Source: JAJEBT01 sp965214975
Lineage (GTDB): Bacteria; Pseudomonadota; Alphaproteobacteria; MPNO01; UBA830
Assembly: GCA_965214975.1 (NCBI GenBank)
Contig: OZ244055.1
Span: forward strand, 868,001-932,000
DNA length: 64,000 nt
Direction: 5' to 3'
Under the pieces are notes generated by a model. The model was not told where the DNA came from and made no database searches. It saw only the letters and a program-made list of their open reading frames with translations. The translations under genes were made by a program, and so were the position numbers. This document shows positions 15,463-24,727 of this stretch, piece after piece; position 1 is the first letter of the stretch; every line of letters begins with the position of its first letter.

Positions 15463-16368
15463 CTGCCTGACGCCGCCTTCGTCGGGCTCGGCAACATGGG
15501 CGGGACGCTGGCGCGCCGCCTCGCGCGGAAGTGCCGGCTTCACGTCTGGGACCGGAACCCCGAGGCCGTCACCGCGCTCGCCGCGGACGGGGCGGTGGCG
15601 GCCGACGGCCTTTCGGGCATCGCCGCGTCCGGGGCCGGGACGGTCGTGACCTGCCTGCCGACCTCGGACGACGTCGCGGACGTGCTCCTCGGCGCGGAGG
15701 GCGTCGCCGGCCGCCTCGCGCCCGGCGCGGTGGTTGTCGACATGACCACCGGCGATCCGCTGGCGACGCGCGAGCTTGCGGGGCGGCTTTCCGGGAGGGG
15801 GATCGGCATGGTCGACGCGCCGGTTTCGGGCGGCGTCTCCGGCGCGGAGCGCGGCACGGCGGCGATCATGGCCGGCGCGTCCCCGGAATTGTTCGAGAGG
15901 GTGCGGCCGACGCTCGAGGCCATGAGCTCGAACGTCTTTCTCGCCGGCGGTTGCGGCGCAGGGCACGCGATGAAGCTGGTCAACAACATGATCTCGTCCT
16001 GCGCCCGGCTCGCGGTGTTCGAGGGCCTGACGCTCGCGGTCAAGGCCGGCATCGAGCCGGACCGGTTCGTCGAGATTCTCTCGAAGGGCACGGGACGCGG
16101 CTACGTCGCCGACACGACCTTGCCGAATTTCGTTCTCCGAGACCGCAAGGACCAGGGATTCGCGCTCGCGCTGATGCACAAGGATCTGTCTCTGGCGGTC
16201 CGGCTCGGGCAGGATCTGGAGGTTCCTCTTGCTTCCGGCGCGTTCGCCCGGGAGGCTTTTCGCCGTGCCCTCGACGAGCTCGGCCCCGGCGTCGACATCA
16301 CGCAGCTCGTCCGCCTGTTCGAGCGGGCCGCCGGGGTCGACGTGTGCGCGTCCGCCGGGGAGGGCTGA
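15463..16368 (+). CDS. 3-hydroxyisobutyrate dehydrogenase-like NAD(P)-binding protein, probable CTG start
   Basis: 301 residues of the beta-hydroxyacid dehydrogenase family. GLGNMG nucleotide-binding loop at 8-13, substrate loop DAPVSGGVSGAERG (about 122) and the catalytic lysine in GHAMKLVNNMI (about 171). No ATG, GTG or TTG exists in a sensible place, but a CTG at 15463 lies 7 nt after a perfect GGAGG and gives MPDAAFVGLGNMG, the normal family start. The next in-frame ATG (15496) would cut the Rossmann motif. The gene ends the 12.7-16.4 kb catabolic run, 74 bp after the MBL stop. Confidence 0.85.
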   Translation: MPDAAFVGLGNMGGTLARRLARKCRLHVWDRNPEAVTALAADGAVAADGLSGIAASGAGTVVTCLPTSDDVADVLLGAEGVAGRLAPGAVVVDMTTGDPLATRELAGRLSGRGIGMVDAPVSGGVSGAERGTAAIMAGASPELFERVRPTLEAMSSNVFLAGGCGAGHAMKLVNNMISSCARLAVFEGLTLAVKAGIEPDRFVEILSKGTGRGYVADTTLPNFVLRDRKDQGFALALMHKDLSLAVRLGQDLEVPLASGAFAREAFRRALDELGPGVDITQLVRLFERAAGVDVCASAGEG

Positions 16369-17967
16369 CCGCCGGGCCGTGTCCCGGTCATCGGCGACAG
16401 CCCCCGCAACAGGATCTTCGGGGAGCGGCCGGCGCGCGGGACCGGCCTTGCGGAAGACGCCGAGAGGCTCGTGGATGTCCATGACGCGATCATGTCGCGG
16501 CGGGGCGGGCGGTCGGGTTTCGCGCGGCGCGCTGCCGCCCGAACGGAACGACGAACGGGCCGCGGGACGGAGGCTGGCACCGGGCGTGGCGGGTCAGGGG
16601 CGCTCGCGGCCGCGTTTCGGCCCTGCTTGCGCCGAGGAAAACGCCGCCTTTCGGGCGGCGCGTCGGCGACGATGCGTCGGGAAGGGATGGCCTCCGCCGC
16701 CCCCGGCTTCGGCCTGATCCGCGATCCGTCGAACTCGAGCGCCGTGGAACCGGCTCGTTCGGCTTCCGCTGGACCACCCACCCATCAAGTGCGCGTTCCA
16801 TCACGCTGACTTGGGCAGCTTGCACCCTGAAGCGGTGGGCCCGCAAGAGGCGATGCGGCGTTTTTCTCGCGCGAACGCCGAAATGCGGGGAAGAACCGGT
16901 GAGCGGCCGGTGGAAATCCTGTCGAAATCCGGCCCGGAGCCGGAGGCTTGGCGATTCGGCCGCGCGTGGGTAGAAACCGGATCGCGACTTGGCCAGTTGC
17001 TGCGGTTCCACCCAAACCGCGCTGACGTTGCCGTGTCCCGGCGCTCCGACCCACCTAGGCGCCGGGGCACGGCAATCCCTTTCGGGAAGAGAGGCGGGGA
17101 GAAAGCGGCCTCCGCCGCCCGGCCGCAATCCCCCAACGCGGCGTTGCGCCGGCTGTCCGAACCGGCAGCCGGCGGGATTCCGCTCGTGTGTCGCGTCGCG
17201 ACAATCGACCGGAAAAGGGGCCTGCAAGCCATGGCCGTGCCCGCGATCACGCCCCGTCGCTGCCGTCGGGCTTCCCGTCCTGGCTGTCGCGCAGCTCTCG
17301 TCCGGACTGTCGCGCCATGGTCTCGCCGGGGTCGACCCGCTCATCCTCGACGACCGGGGGACTCCCCGCCATCCTGAAAGGGGGCGGAACGCGCGCGGGC
17401 ACGCGCGATTCCCGGGGTGCGCGGTTCCGGTCCGGTTCGCGGACCAGGCTGCACGGGCCGGCTCCCGAGGTCCGGACCGAAGAGGGCCGCCCGCCTCTGC
17501 AGGCAGCGTGGCGAGGACGACCCTGCCGATGCGGGAAGCGAGTCGGGATCTCCGCGTCACGCTGCGGCCTCGTTCCCGGCTCTTCCTCGAGCCACGGGAA
17601 CGGGCTGGCTTGAACGTGATGCCGGGGATCGGTACAGTGTCTGTCTTGGTGCCATGGGGCTGTTCTCCCTGCCGAGCTGTCGAAAACCCCGCAGAATCAC
17701 CGAGCAGCCCGGGTTTCCGGGGGAGCCGCCCTTCGCGGCGGAAAAATTCCCCTCGAACACGGAATCTTGCAAATGGCTCACTTCCCGACGGTTGTCCGCC
17801 GGTCGCGACGGTCCGGAGCCGCTTCCACGGCTGGGGAGGGGGAGGCCGCTGCCGGTTCGGGCACGGCAGCGCGGGACGCGATGAAGCCCCTCGTCGGCGG
17901 ACGGGCTGGCGACGGCGCCGTCGGACCTTCGGAGCGACGGCGTTCTGCGGAACCCCGCCGGCGCGGC
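16369..17967. other. 1.6 kb gene-poor region upstream of the polysaccharide cluster
   Basis: Frames here are fragmentary, compositionally odd and without recognisable motifs on either strand. A GCCGCC-TTTC-GGGCGGC hairpin near 16644-16661 could end transcription of the dehydrogenase gene, but has no U tract. A second long inverted repeat (GTGTCCCGGCGCT against GGCGCCGGGGCAC) spans about 17031-17068. The region probably contains decayed mobile DNA. I see nothing I can name. Confidence 0.4.
17610..17638 (+). promoter_or_regulatory. sigma70-type promoter candidate for the polysaccharide genes
   Basis: TTGAAC (17610-17615) and TACAGT (17633-17638) are separated by 17 bp. This would leave a leader of about 320 nt before the glycosyltransferase ATG. 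It is the best-scoring pair by eye in the gene-poor region. Confidence 0.4.
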
Positions 17968-19204
17968 ATGAGGGTGACCATCGTGACGCGGTTCTTCCCG
18001 CCCGAGATGGGAGCCGCCGCCACGCGCCTGTTCCAGCTGGGCAAGCGGCTGGCGGCTGCCGGTCATCAGGTGCAGGTGCTTTGTCCGCTTCCCAACTACC
18101 TGCGCGACAGGGTCTTCGAGGACTACCGCGGCAGGCTGCGCGTGGTGGAGCAGGTCGCGGGCATGCGAATCGTCCGCACGTGGATATACAAGAACGGGAG
18201 CGGTGCGTTTCCTCGGCGGAACCACGCTTCGTCCGCGGTCTCCAGCCTTTCGTTCGCGGTCTCCAGCCTGTTGCTGGGGGCCTGGTCGCTGGGACGTCAG
18301 GATATCGTGCTGTTCAACACCCCGCCGCTGTCGCTCGTGTCCGTTGGCCTCCTCGTTGGCCGGCTCACGCGTGCCCGGACGGTGATGTACGCGGGCGACA
18401 TGCATCCCGACGCCATGCTGCGGTTGGGTTTCGAGCTGCCCGAGGACTTGCTCCGCCACGAGCGGCGTCGGGAACGGCTGGGCTACGAGCGCTCGGACCT
18501 GGTGCTGACGACGACGCCGTCGACGAGAAGCGAGATCAAGCGCCGGTTCCCGCATGTTTCGGTCGAGGTGCTCCCGAACGGTGCGGACATCGACCTGTTT
18601 CGACCGTCACTGCGGCGCCAGTCGGCACGCATCGCCTTGGGCGTGGACACGGACGGCTTCCTGGTCGGCTATTTCGGGCTCCATGGATCGGAACAGGGTC
18701 TGGAAGCCGTGGTCGACGCGGCGGCGCTGGCAGACGGATCGAAGATGCGGTTTGTCATGGCGGGCGAGGGCACGTCCAAGGCGGCGCTGGTGGAACGGGC
18801 CCGGCGGCTGGGGATCGGCAACACCCGGTTTCTTGATGTCCTGCCGCGCTCTGAGGTCGCTGCCCTGCTGGCGTCCTGCGATGCCGTCCTGGTGCCGCTG
18901 GCTCGCGACGGCCCTGACCGGCACCATGCCTTCCAAGGTCTACGAGACCCTGGCTTGCGGCGTGCCCTTGGTTGCCAGCGACGGCTGCGACGCGGCGGAC
19001 CTGGTCCGCGCCTTCGATGTCGGTCGCGTCTTCAGGCCCGGCGACGGCTGCGACCTGGCCCGTGTTCTTGCCGACCTGGCAGCTTGTCCGCAGGAGCGCG
19101 AGCGTATCCGGCACAACTGCCTGGATCTGGCTCGGCGTTTCGATCGCGCCGAAGTTGCCGCCCGAGCCGAGACGATCTTTCGCGGCCTGATCGAGAACCG
19201 ATGA
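17968..19204 (+). pseudogene. GT4 glycosyltransferase (WbuB/WcaI-like) with one-base frameshift
   Basis: The protein begins MRVTIVTRFFPPEMGAAATR and continues through the acceptor domain to CDAVLVPLARDG (about residue 314). There the similarity jumps to the next frame: LTGTMPSKVYETLACGVPLV and on to the stop at 19204. Removing one C from the CCC at 18912-18914 restores a single ~411-residue protein, normal for this family, which transfers N-acetylated amino sugars in O-antigen/capsule synthesis. Either the gene is broken or the sequence has a homopolymer error. An upstream in-frame ATG at 17881 is possible but adds no conserved sequence. No clear ribosome-binding site is seen. Confidence 0.8.
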
Positions 19205-19666
19205 ACGCCGCCCCTCCGTTGCCCTGGATGCCTGCACTCGGGCACGGAGTCCGGCGGAAGGGGGCGAGACCCCCTGGCCGCAGTGCGGTTGACCGCCGAC
19301 GGATTGCCGGGCCACCTCGGCGCGGACGGCTTCGCCGCCCGGCGCGTCATCACCGACCGGACCGGCTTCTGCGACGCCATCGCTCGGCGTCGGGTGGAGC
19401 GGTCGCCGGCCGAACCCCGCCTGAGGATCCGCGGACAAGCCGGTGCGCGCCTTGCCCGCGGACCGGCGGGCGCAACGGCGGCAACGGGAAGATCGGTTCA
19501 AGGGGATTCCGGCAGCGTCGGGAACAACCGGAACACGCCTTGACTCAACCGTCAGGCTGTCCGACGAACCGGGGTCATCCCACCTCAAGGACGGAATTTT
19601 CCAAGTGATTCCGATGTACCAACCCGGTTTCCGTTCCCGGAAATTCCGTGTGGAACCGAGCACGGG
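19205..19666. other. 462 bp intergenic region in the polysaccharide cluster
   Basis: No gene recognised. Short frames (for example 19283-19543) look partly protein-like but have no ribosome-binding site or known motif. The last 100 bp are noticeably more A+T rich (ACGGAATTTTCCAAGTGATT) and probably carry the wecB promoter. A similar A+T-rich block (GCGGAAAAATTCCCC) lies before the glycosyltransferase at about 17738-17752. Confidence 0.4.
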
Positions 19667-20800
19667 ATGCTGACATCCGCCAAGACGCGCATCCTGTCGG
19701 TTGTCGGCACCCGCCCGGAAGCCATCAAGATGGCGATGGTCGCTCGTGCACTCGATGCCGCCGGAGGCATCGAGCATCGAATGTGCGCGACTGCCCAGCA
19801 TCGTGAAATGCTCGACTCGGTTCTGAGGATCTTCGGCCTGCGATCCGACCACGATCTGGGCGTGATGGTGCCGGACCAGGATCCGACCCACGTGACCCAA
19901 GCCGTCGTGACGGGCATGGCGCCGGTTCTTGCGGACTTCCGACCGGACCGCGTGCTCGTGCAGGGAGACACGACCACGACTCTCGCGGCCAGTCTCGCGG
20001 CATTCTACGCGAAGGTTCCCGTGGGACATGTCGAGGCGGGTCTGCGCAGCGACGACCCAACGGTGCCTTGGCCGGAAGAGATGAACCGGCGCCTGACGGA
20101 TCGGTTGAGCGACCGGTACTACGCACCCACCGAACGGGCGCGAGAGAACCTGTTGGCAGAAGGGCTCGACGGCGACGCCGTTCTGGTCACGGGCAACCCG
20201 GGAATCGACGCGCTCCTCTACGTCGCCAAACGCCTGGCCGGGGAACCGGCGTTGCGGAACGCCGCCGTCGCCTCGCTTCCCCGACTGGATCGTGGACGGC
20301 GACTGCTGCTTGTGACCGCCCACCGACGGGAGAACATGGGAAGAGGGCTGGCTGCCCTGTGCGATGCGTTGACAAGGCTCGCGGCCCGCCCGGACGTTGA
20401 AATCGTCTATCCGGTCCATCCCAATCCGGCTGTGTGCGGCCCCGTGCGCGCCGCGTTGGGTGGACGGGCACATATCCATCTGATCAAGCCGCTGGAATAC
20501 ACGTCCTTTGTCCACCTGATGACCAGGGCGCACATCATCGCGACGGACTCCGGCGGGATCCAGGAGGAGGCGCCAGCCTTGGGGAAGCCGGTTCTCGTGA
20601 TGAGGGAGGTCACTGAACGGCCCGAGGCGGTGGAGGCAGGCACGGCGCGGCTGGTCGGCACCAGCCCGGGGAGAATCGTGGGGGGGGTGGAACGGCTGCT
20701 TGAAGACCCGACGCACTACGACGCCATGGCGCGAGGACACAACCCCTACGGAGACGGGCGCGCCAGCGGCCGGATCGCGAAGGACCTGGCAATTGCCTGA
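19667..20800 (+). CDS. wecB: UDP-N-acetylglucosamine 2-epimerase (non-hydrolysing)
   Basis: 377 residues, the usual length. Converts UDP-GlcNAc to UDP-ManNAc in the cytosol for surface polysaccharide synthesis. Visible motifs: GTRPEAIKM (about 14-22), VQGDTTTTLA, HVEAGLRS, TAHRREN (catalytic region) and the UDP-binding DSGGIQEEAPALGKPVLVMR followed by TERPE. The next gene makes the acid from its product, and the two overlap by 8 bp. Codon use is less G/C-biased than in flanking housekeeping genes, consistent with exchange of polysaccharide loci. Confidence 0.95.
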   Translation: MLTSAKTRILSVVGTRPEAIKMAMVARALDAAGGIEHRMCATAQHREMLDSVLRIFGLRSDHDLGVMVPDQDPTHVTQAVVTGMAPVLADFRPDRVLVQGDTTTTLAASLAAFYAKVPVGHVEAGLRSDDPTVPWPEEMNRRLTDRLSDRYYAPTERARENLLAEGLDGDAVLVTGNPGIDALLYVAKRLAGEPALRNAAVASLPRLDRGRRLLLVTAHRRENMGRGLAALCDALTRLAARPDVEIVYPVHPNPAVCGPVRAALGGRAHIHLIKPLEYTSFVHLMTRAHIIATDSGGIQEEAPALGKPVLVMREVTERPEAVEAGTARLVGTSPGRIVGGVERLLEDPTHYDAMARGHNPYGDGRASGRIAKDLAIA

Positions 20801-22127
20801 CGACAGGGAGACCGGCAACCCCGGCAGGGGGTGGGCTGAGGCCAAGGCGGAGTCGGAAGGCTTCGGGGATGCAGACGCGCCGTTCCGGCGGGTATGCGTT
20901 GTCGGGCTTGGCAGAATAGGTCTTCCCACCGCCGCGGTCCTGGCGACGGAAGGCGTCGACGTCGTCGGTGCCGACCTCAGGCCGGATCTGGTTCGTGCCG
21001 TGAACTCGGGCGTCACGTCCCTTGCGGAACCCCGTCTGGCGATCCTCCTGGGCGAGGCGGTGGCAAGCGGTCGCTTGAGAGCGCGGGAGACGGTCGTCGC
21101 CGCCGAAGCGTTCGTCATCGCGGTGCCCACGCCCTTCAAGGCCGGCCATGCTCCTGATCTGGAACACTTGCGCGATGCCGTGAACAGCGTGGCGGAGGTG
21201 CTCGTCCCCGGCAATCTCGTCGTCCTGGAATCGACCTCGCCGGTGGGAACCACGCACATGATCTGCGAGTGGCTCGCCCGGGCCCGGCCCGACCTGTCCT
21301 TTCCGCACGAGGCGGGAGAGGCCGGCGACATCCGCGTGGCGTACAGCCCCGAACGGAGTCTCCCCGGCGACACTCTCGACGAGTTGGTGAACAACGACCG
21401 GATCGTCGGAGGCGTGACGCCCGCCTGTGCGCGAGCGGCGATTTCCCTGTATCGGCGCTTCGTGCGCGGGACGTGTTCGATCACGACGGCCAGGACCGCC
21501 GAATTGGTCAAGCTCGCGGAAAACGCCTACCGCGACGTCAACGTCGCTTTCGCCAACGAGATCTCGCTTGCTTGCGATGCGCTCGGTGTCGATCCCTGGG
21601 AGCTGATCGAACTGGCCAACCAGCACCCGCGAGTCGACATCCTGCGGCCGGGACCGGGCGTTGGCGGACACTGCGTTGCGGTCGACCCGTGGTTCCTGGT
21701 TCATTCGGCGCCCGGACGGACCCCCTTGATCCAGGCCGCCCGTCACGTCAACGACGGAAAGCCGCTCTGGGTGGTCGACCGGGTTCTGGCAGCTTGCGAC
21801 GGTCTGGCTCATCCGAGGATCGCCTGTCTCGGGCTGGCCTACAAGGCCGACGTGGCCGATTTGCGGGAAAGTCCGGCAGTCACGATTGTCCGGCGGTTGG
21901 GCGAGATGGTTCCGGACCGGGTGGTGGTCGTCGAGCCGAACATCGTGACTCTGCCCGGGGAACTGGACAGCGAACGGATCGAGCTGGTCGACCTGGACGA
22001 CGCGTTGTCGGTTGCCGACGTGGTGGTGTTGCTGACCGACCATCGGGAGTTTCGCGAGATCCGGGGCCAATCCCTGCGTGGCAAGCGCCTGGTGGACACT
22101 CGAGGCGTCTGGCAGGGGCTCTCGTGA
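20793..22127 (+). CDS. wecC: UDP-N-acetyl-D-mannosamine dehydrogenase
   Basis: 444 residues from a TTG start at 20793, 8 nt after AAGGA and inside the end of wecB. Longer readings extend into wecB and are unsupported. NAD-binding VCVVGLGRIGLPTA (about 32), the family's ESTSPVGTT, the central-domain LVKLAENAYRDVNVAFANE and the catalytic cysteine in GPGVGGHCVAVDPWFL define the UDP-glucose/ManNAc dehydrogenase family. Oxidises UDP-ManNAc to UDP-ManNAcA. The pairing with wecB supports ManNAcA over glucuronate. No polymerase or flippase is in the window. Confidence 0.93.
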   Translation: MPDDRETGNPGRGWAEAKAESEGFGDADAPFRRVCVVGLGRIGLPTAAVLATEGVDVVGADLRPDLVRAVNSGVTSLAEPRLAILLGEAVASGRLRARETVVAAEAFVIAVPTPFKAGHAPDLEHLRDAVNSVAEVLVPGNLVVLESTSPVGTTHMICEWLARARPDLSFPHEAGEAGDIRVAYSPERSLPGDTLDELVNNDRIVGGVTPACARAAISLYRRFVRGTCSITTARTAELVKLAENAYRDVNVAFANEISLACDALGVDPWELIELANQHPRVDILRPGPGVGGHCVAVDPWFLVHSAPGRTPLIQAARHVNDGKPLWVVDRVLAACDGLAHPRIACLGLAYKADVADLRESPAVTIVRRLGEMVPDRVVVVEPNIVTLPGELDSERIELVDLDDALSVADVVVLLTDHREFREIRGQSLRGKRLVDTRGVWQGLS

Positions 22128-22768
22128 CGACGGTGCCTGCAACATGTGTTTTCCGGCCGACAACGGCTGGCACGGCGATCGGTGGCAACCGACGCGCCGA
22201 CGCCGCCGGTGGTCGGGCCAGATTTCGAGGCGCCGGAGAAGTTGGCGCGGACGCTGGAGGCCCTGGAGCGGCAGGGGGCGCGAGTCTCGCGCGGCGGTCT
22301 TGCGCCGGCCCCCCGGCCGTGCGCGGCACGGCCACGACCGCGCCTGTCGGCGGCCCCGCCACGAACGCCTCGGGCTCCGGCATCCTCGGCCGCCACCCGT
22401 CGGCACAACGGAAGAGATCCCGCGGAACCTTGCCGCCCCGATGCGACGGGCGGCGCGGCGGAAACGGCCGGCGGGGAACCCGGCCCGGCGGACGGGGCAG
22501 GCGCCCCCGCCGCTCCGGTCGGTCCCGGAACGCGAAATCCTCCGCGCGCCGTTCCCTCGGCAGCGCCTTGTGCCGCTCGGTCAGGTGCCTGCCGTCCGAC
22601 GGTCGAAGCCGGGAAACGCGGTCGAGTGTCGCAGGAATCACGGTCGAATGCGGCGGGAATTCGCGGGCGCGGGCGTGACGGCCGGCAACGCGATCGGGAA
22701 GGGGGGCGCGGACTTCGCGTTGCGGGCGCCGGGCGCCCTTTTCCCGCCGTCCGCCGGGGCGTGGCCGC
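22128..22768. other. 641 bp intergenic region between wecC and accA (convergent)
   Basis: Both flanking genes end here. No coding frame on either strand has a recognisable motif, and no long inverted repeat with a T tract was found. Likely a decayed edge of the horizontally exchanged polysaccharide block. Confidence 0.4.
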
Positions 22769-23734
22769 TCAGCCGCCGTTTCCCATCGCGAGAAACTTCT
22801 CGCGCCGCTGGCGGCGCAGCGTCTCGCCCTCCTCGCCGCACAGTTCCGCGAGGTTTTCCGAAACCGCCTTTCCGACCGCCGCGACGGCCTTCTCCGGGCT
22901 CCGGTGCGCCGCGCCGGGCGGTTCGGGAACGATGGCGTCGATCACGCCGTGCTCGAGAAGATCGTCCGCCGTCAACTTGAGCGCTTCGGCCGCTTCCGTC
23001 GCGTGCGCGGCGTCGCGCCACAGGATCGAGGCGCAGCCCTCCGGAGAAATGACCGAATAGACGGCGTGTTCGAGCATCAGAACGCGGTTGGCGACGGCGA
23101 TGGCGATGGCGCCGCCCGAGCCCCCTTCCCCGATGACGACGCTCACGACCGGAACGGTCAGGCGCAGCCCCGCCTCGATGGCGCGGGCGATCGCCTCCGC
23201 CTGGCCGCGCTCCTCGGCGCCGACGCCCGGATACGCGCCCGCGGTGTCGACGAACGTGACGATCGGCAACCCGAAGCGGTCCGCGAGATCCATCAGCCGC
23301 CGGGCCTTGCGGTATCCCTCGGGCCGCGCCATCCCGAAATTGTGCTTGATCCGGGTGTCGGTGTCGCGGCCCTTCTCCTGCCCGATGAGGACGATCGACC
23401 GGCCGTCGATGCGGCCGAGACCGCCCATCACGGCGTGGTCCTCGCCATGGGCGCGGTCGCCCGCGAGAGGCGTGAAGTCGTCCACGAGCGCCTTGACGTA
23501 GTCGATGCAGTGCGGACGGTTGGGATGACGCGCGACCTGGACCTTCTGCCACGGGGTGAGCCGCGAATAGGTCTGGTCGATCAGCCGGTCGACCCGGCCC
23601 TGCAGCCGCTCGACCTCGTCGGCGACGCGGATCTCCCCGTCGTCGCTCAGATGGCGCAGCTCCTCGATCCTGCCCTCGAGCTCGACGATCTGCCTCTCGA
23701 AGTCGAGGAACGCGTGCGTCGGAACGTCGGCCAC
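22769..23734 (-). CDS. accA: acetyl-CoA carboxylase carboxyltransferase subunit alpha
   Basis: 321 residues from a GTG preceded by GGGAGG. The alpha half of the carboxyltransferase, which with AccD transfers carboxyl from biotin-BCCP to acetyl-CoA in the first step of fatty acid synthesis. Sequence hallmarks: LEFE-like opening (HAFLDFERQIVELEGRIEEL), RPHCIDYVKAL, the crotonase-core VTFVDTAGAYPGVGAEERGQ and GEGGSGGAIAIAVANRVLML. It follows xerD on the minus strand after 20 bp, an arrangement common in alphaproteobacteria. Confidence 0.97.
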   Translation of the reverse strand: MADVPTHAFLDFERQIVELEGRIEELRHLSDDGEIRVADEVERLQGRVDRLIDQTYSRLTPWQKVQVARHPNRPHCIDYVKALVDDFTPLAGDRAHGEDHAVMGGLGRIDGRSIVLIGQEKGRDTDTRIKHNFGMARPEGYRKARRLMDLADRFGLPIVTFVDTAGAYPGVGAEERGQAEAIARAIEAGLRLTVPVVSVVIGEGGSGGAIAIAVANRVLMLEHAVYSVISPEGCASILWRDAAHATEAAEALKLTADDLLEHGVIDAIVPEPPGAAHRSPEKAVAAVGKAVSENLAELCGEEGETLRRQRREKFLAMGNGG

Positions 23735-23754
23735 TCTCGCGATCCTCCCGGACG

Positions 23755-24726
23755 TCAGCTTCGGAGATCCGAAAGCGGATGCACGTCGCGCACCAGCGAC
23801 CGCAGGCGGTCGTCGAGAACGCGCGTGTAGATCTCCGTCGTCGCCACGTCCGCATGGCCGAGCATCTGCTGGACGCTTCTCAGATCGGCGCCGTTGGCCA
23901 GCAGATGCGTGGCGAAGGCGTGGCGCAGCACGTGCGGGGAGACCCGCCCGGCGTCGATTCCCGCGCTTTCCGCGAGACCCCGAAGCAGCTTCGCGAAGCG
24001 GTCCCGCGTGAGATGGCCGGCCGCGGAGCGCGACGGGAAAAGCCACGGATTGCCGGCCGCCCGCCCCGCGCCGGCGGCCTCCAGGAGTTCCCGGCGCACC
24101 GGAAGCCACGCCTCCACGGCCTGCCGCGCGGCGGCGCCGAGCGGAACCAGCCGTTCCCTGTCGCGCTTGCCGCGAACGGTGACGATCCGCCCGTCCCTCG
24201 ACAGCGACGAGCGTTTCAGCGACACCATCTCGGAGACCCGAAGCCCGGTCGCGTAGAGAATCTCGGTCATCGCGGTCATGCGCACGCCGCGCCAGCCCGC
24301 AAGCGCGCGCGCGGCCTCGAGCAGGCGGTCGACCTCGTCCGCCGTCAGAACCTTCGGCAGCGGCCGCCCGCGGGCCGGCGCCTCGACCGTCGTCGTCGGG
24401 TCGTCGCCGCGGCGGCCCTCGGCGGCCAGGAACCCGTGGAACTGGCGCAGCGCGGAGAGCTTGCGGGCCTGGCTTCGCGCCCCGATGCCCCCGCGGGCGA
24501 GCGCGCCGAGAAAATCTCGGACGTCGGAAGCGCCGGCGGTTGCCGCGGAGGCGCCGCGGCCTCGGAGATGGGCCAGATACTGGCCGATGTCGCGGCCGTA
24601 GGCCTCGCGGGTGCTGGCCGAGCTGCCGCGCTCGGCCGCCATCGCCTCGAGGAACGTCTCCAGCAGGAGCGCGTCCCGCGGCTCCGGCTCGACGGCCGGA
24701 CGGCGGAATCGCCGCGGAGCCGCCAC
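23755..24726 (-). CDS. xerD: site-specific tyrosine recombinase XerD
   Basis: 323 residues from GTG 24726, one base after the stop of the upstream gene. SAM-like N-terminal DNA-binding domain (LLETFLEAMAAERGSSAST) and a C-terminal catalytic domain with the R-K-H-R-H-Y set: Arg in ATGLRVSEM, Lys in VRGKRDRERLVP, HVLRHAFATHLL, LGHADVATTEIYTRV. Resolves chromosome dimers at dif with XerC during division. XerC cannot be excluded by eye, but the xerD-accA order divergent from aroK-aroB favours XerD. Confidence 0.9.
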   Translation of the reverse strand: MAAPRRFRRPAVEPEPRDALLLETFLEAMAAERGSSASTREAYGRDIGQYLAHLRGRGASAATAGASDVRDFLGALARGGIGARSQARKLSALRQFHGFLAAEGRRGDDPTTTVEAPARGRPLPKVLTADEVDRLLEAARALAGWRGVRMTAMTEILYATGLRVSEMVSLKRSSLSRDGRIVTVRGKRDRERLVPLGAAARQAVEAWLPVRRELLEAAGAGRAAGNPWLFPSRSAAGHLTRDRFAKLLRGLAESAGIDAGRVSPHVLRHAFATHLLANGADLRSVQQMLGHADVATTEIYTRVLDDRLRSLVRDVHPLSDLRS

Positions 24727-24727
24727 G

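Noticed and set aside
16811..17377. A 188-codon frame in the gene-poor region
   Set aside because: No ribosome-binding site, no motif, mixed codon bias; competing frames on both strands are equally long.
18900..18920. Programmed ribosomal frameshift in the glycosyltransferase
   Set aside because: No slippery heptamer, stimulatory hairpin or internal Shine-Dalgarno is apparent; an indel in the CCC triplet is simpler.
19283..19543. An 86-codon frame before wecB that partly resembles protein sequence
   Set aside because: No start context and no recognisable family; likely decayed or random.
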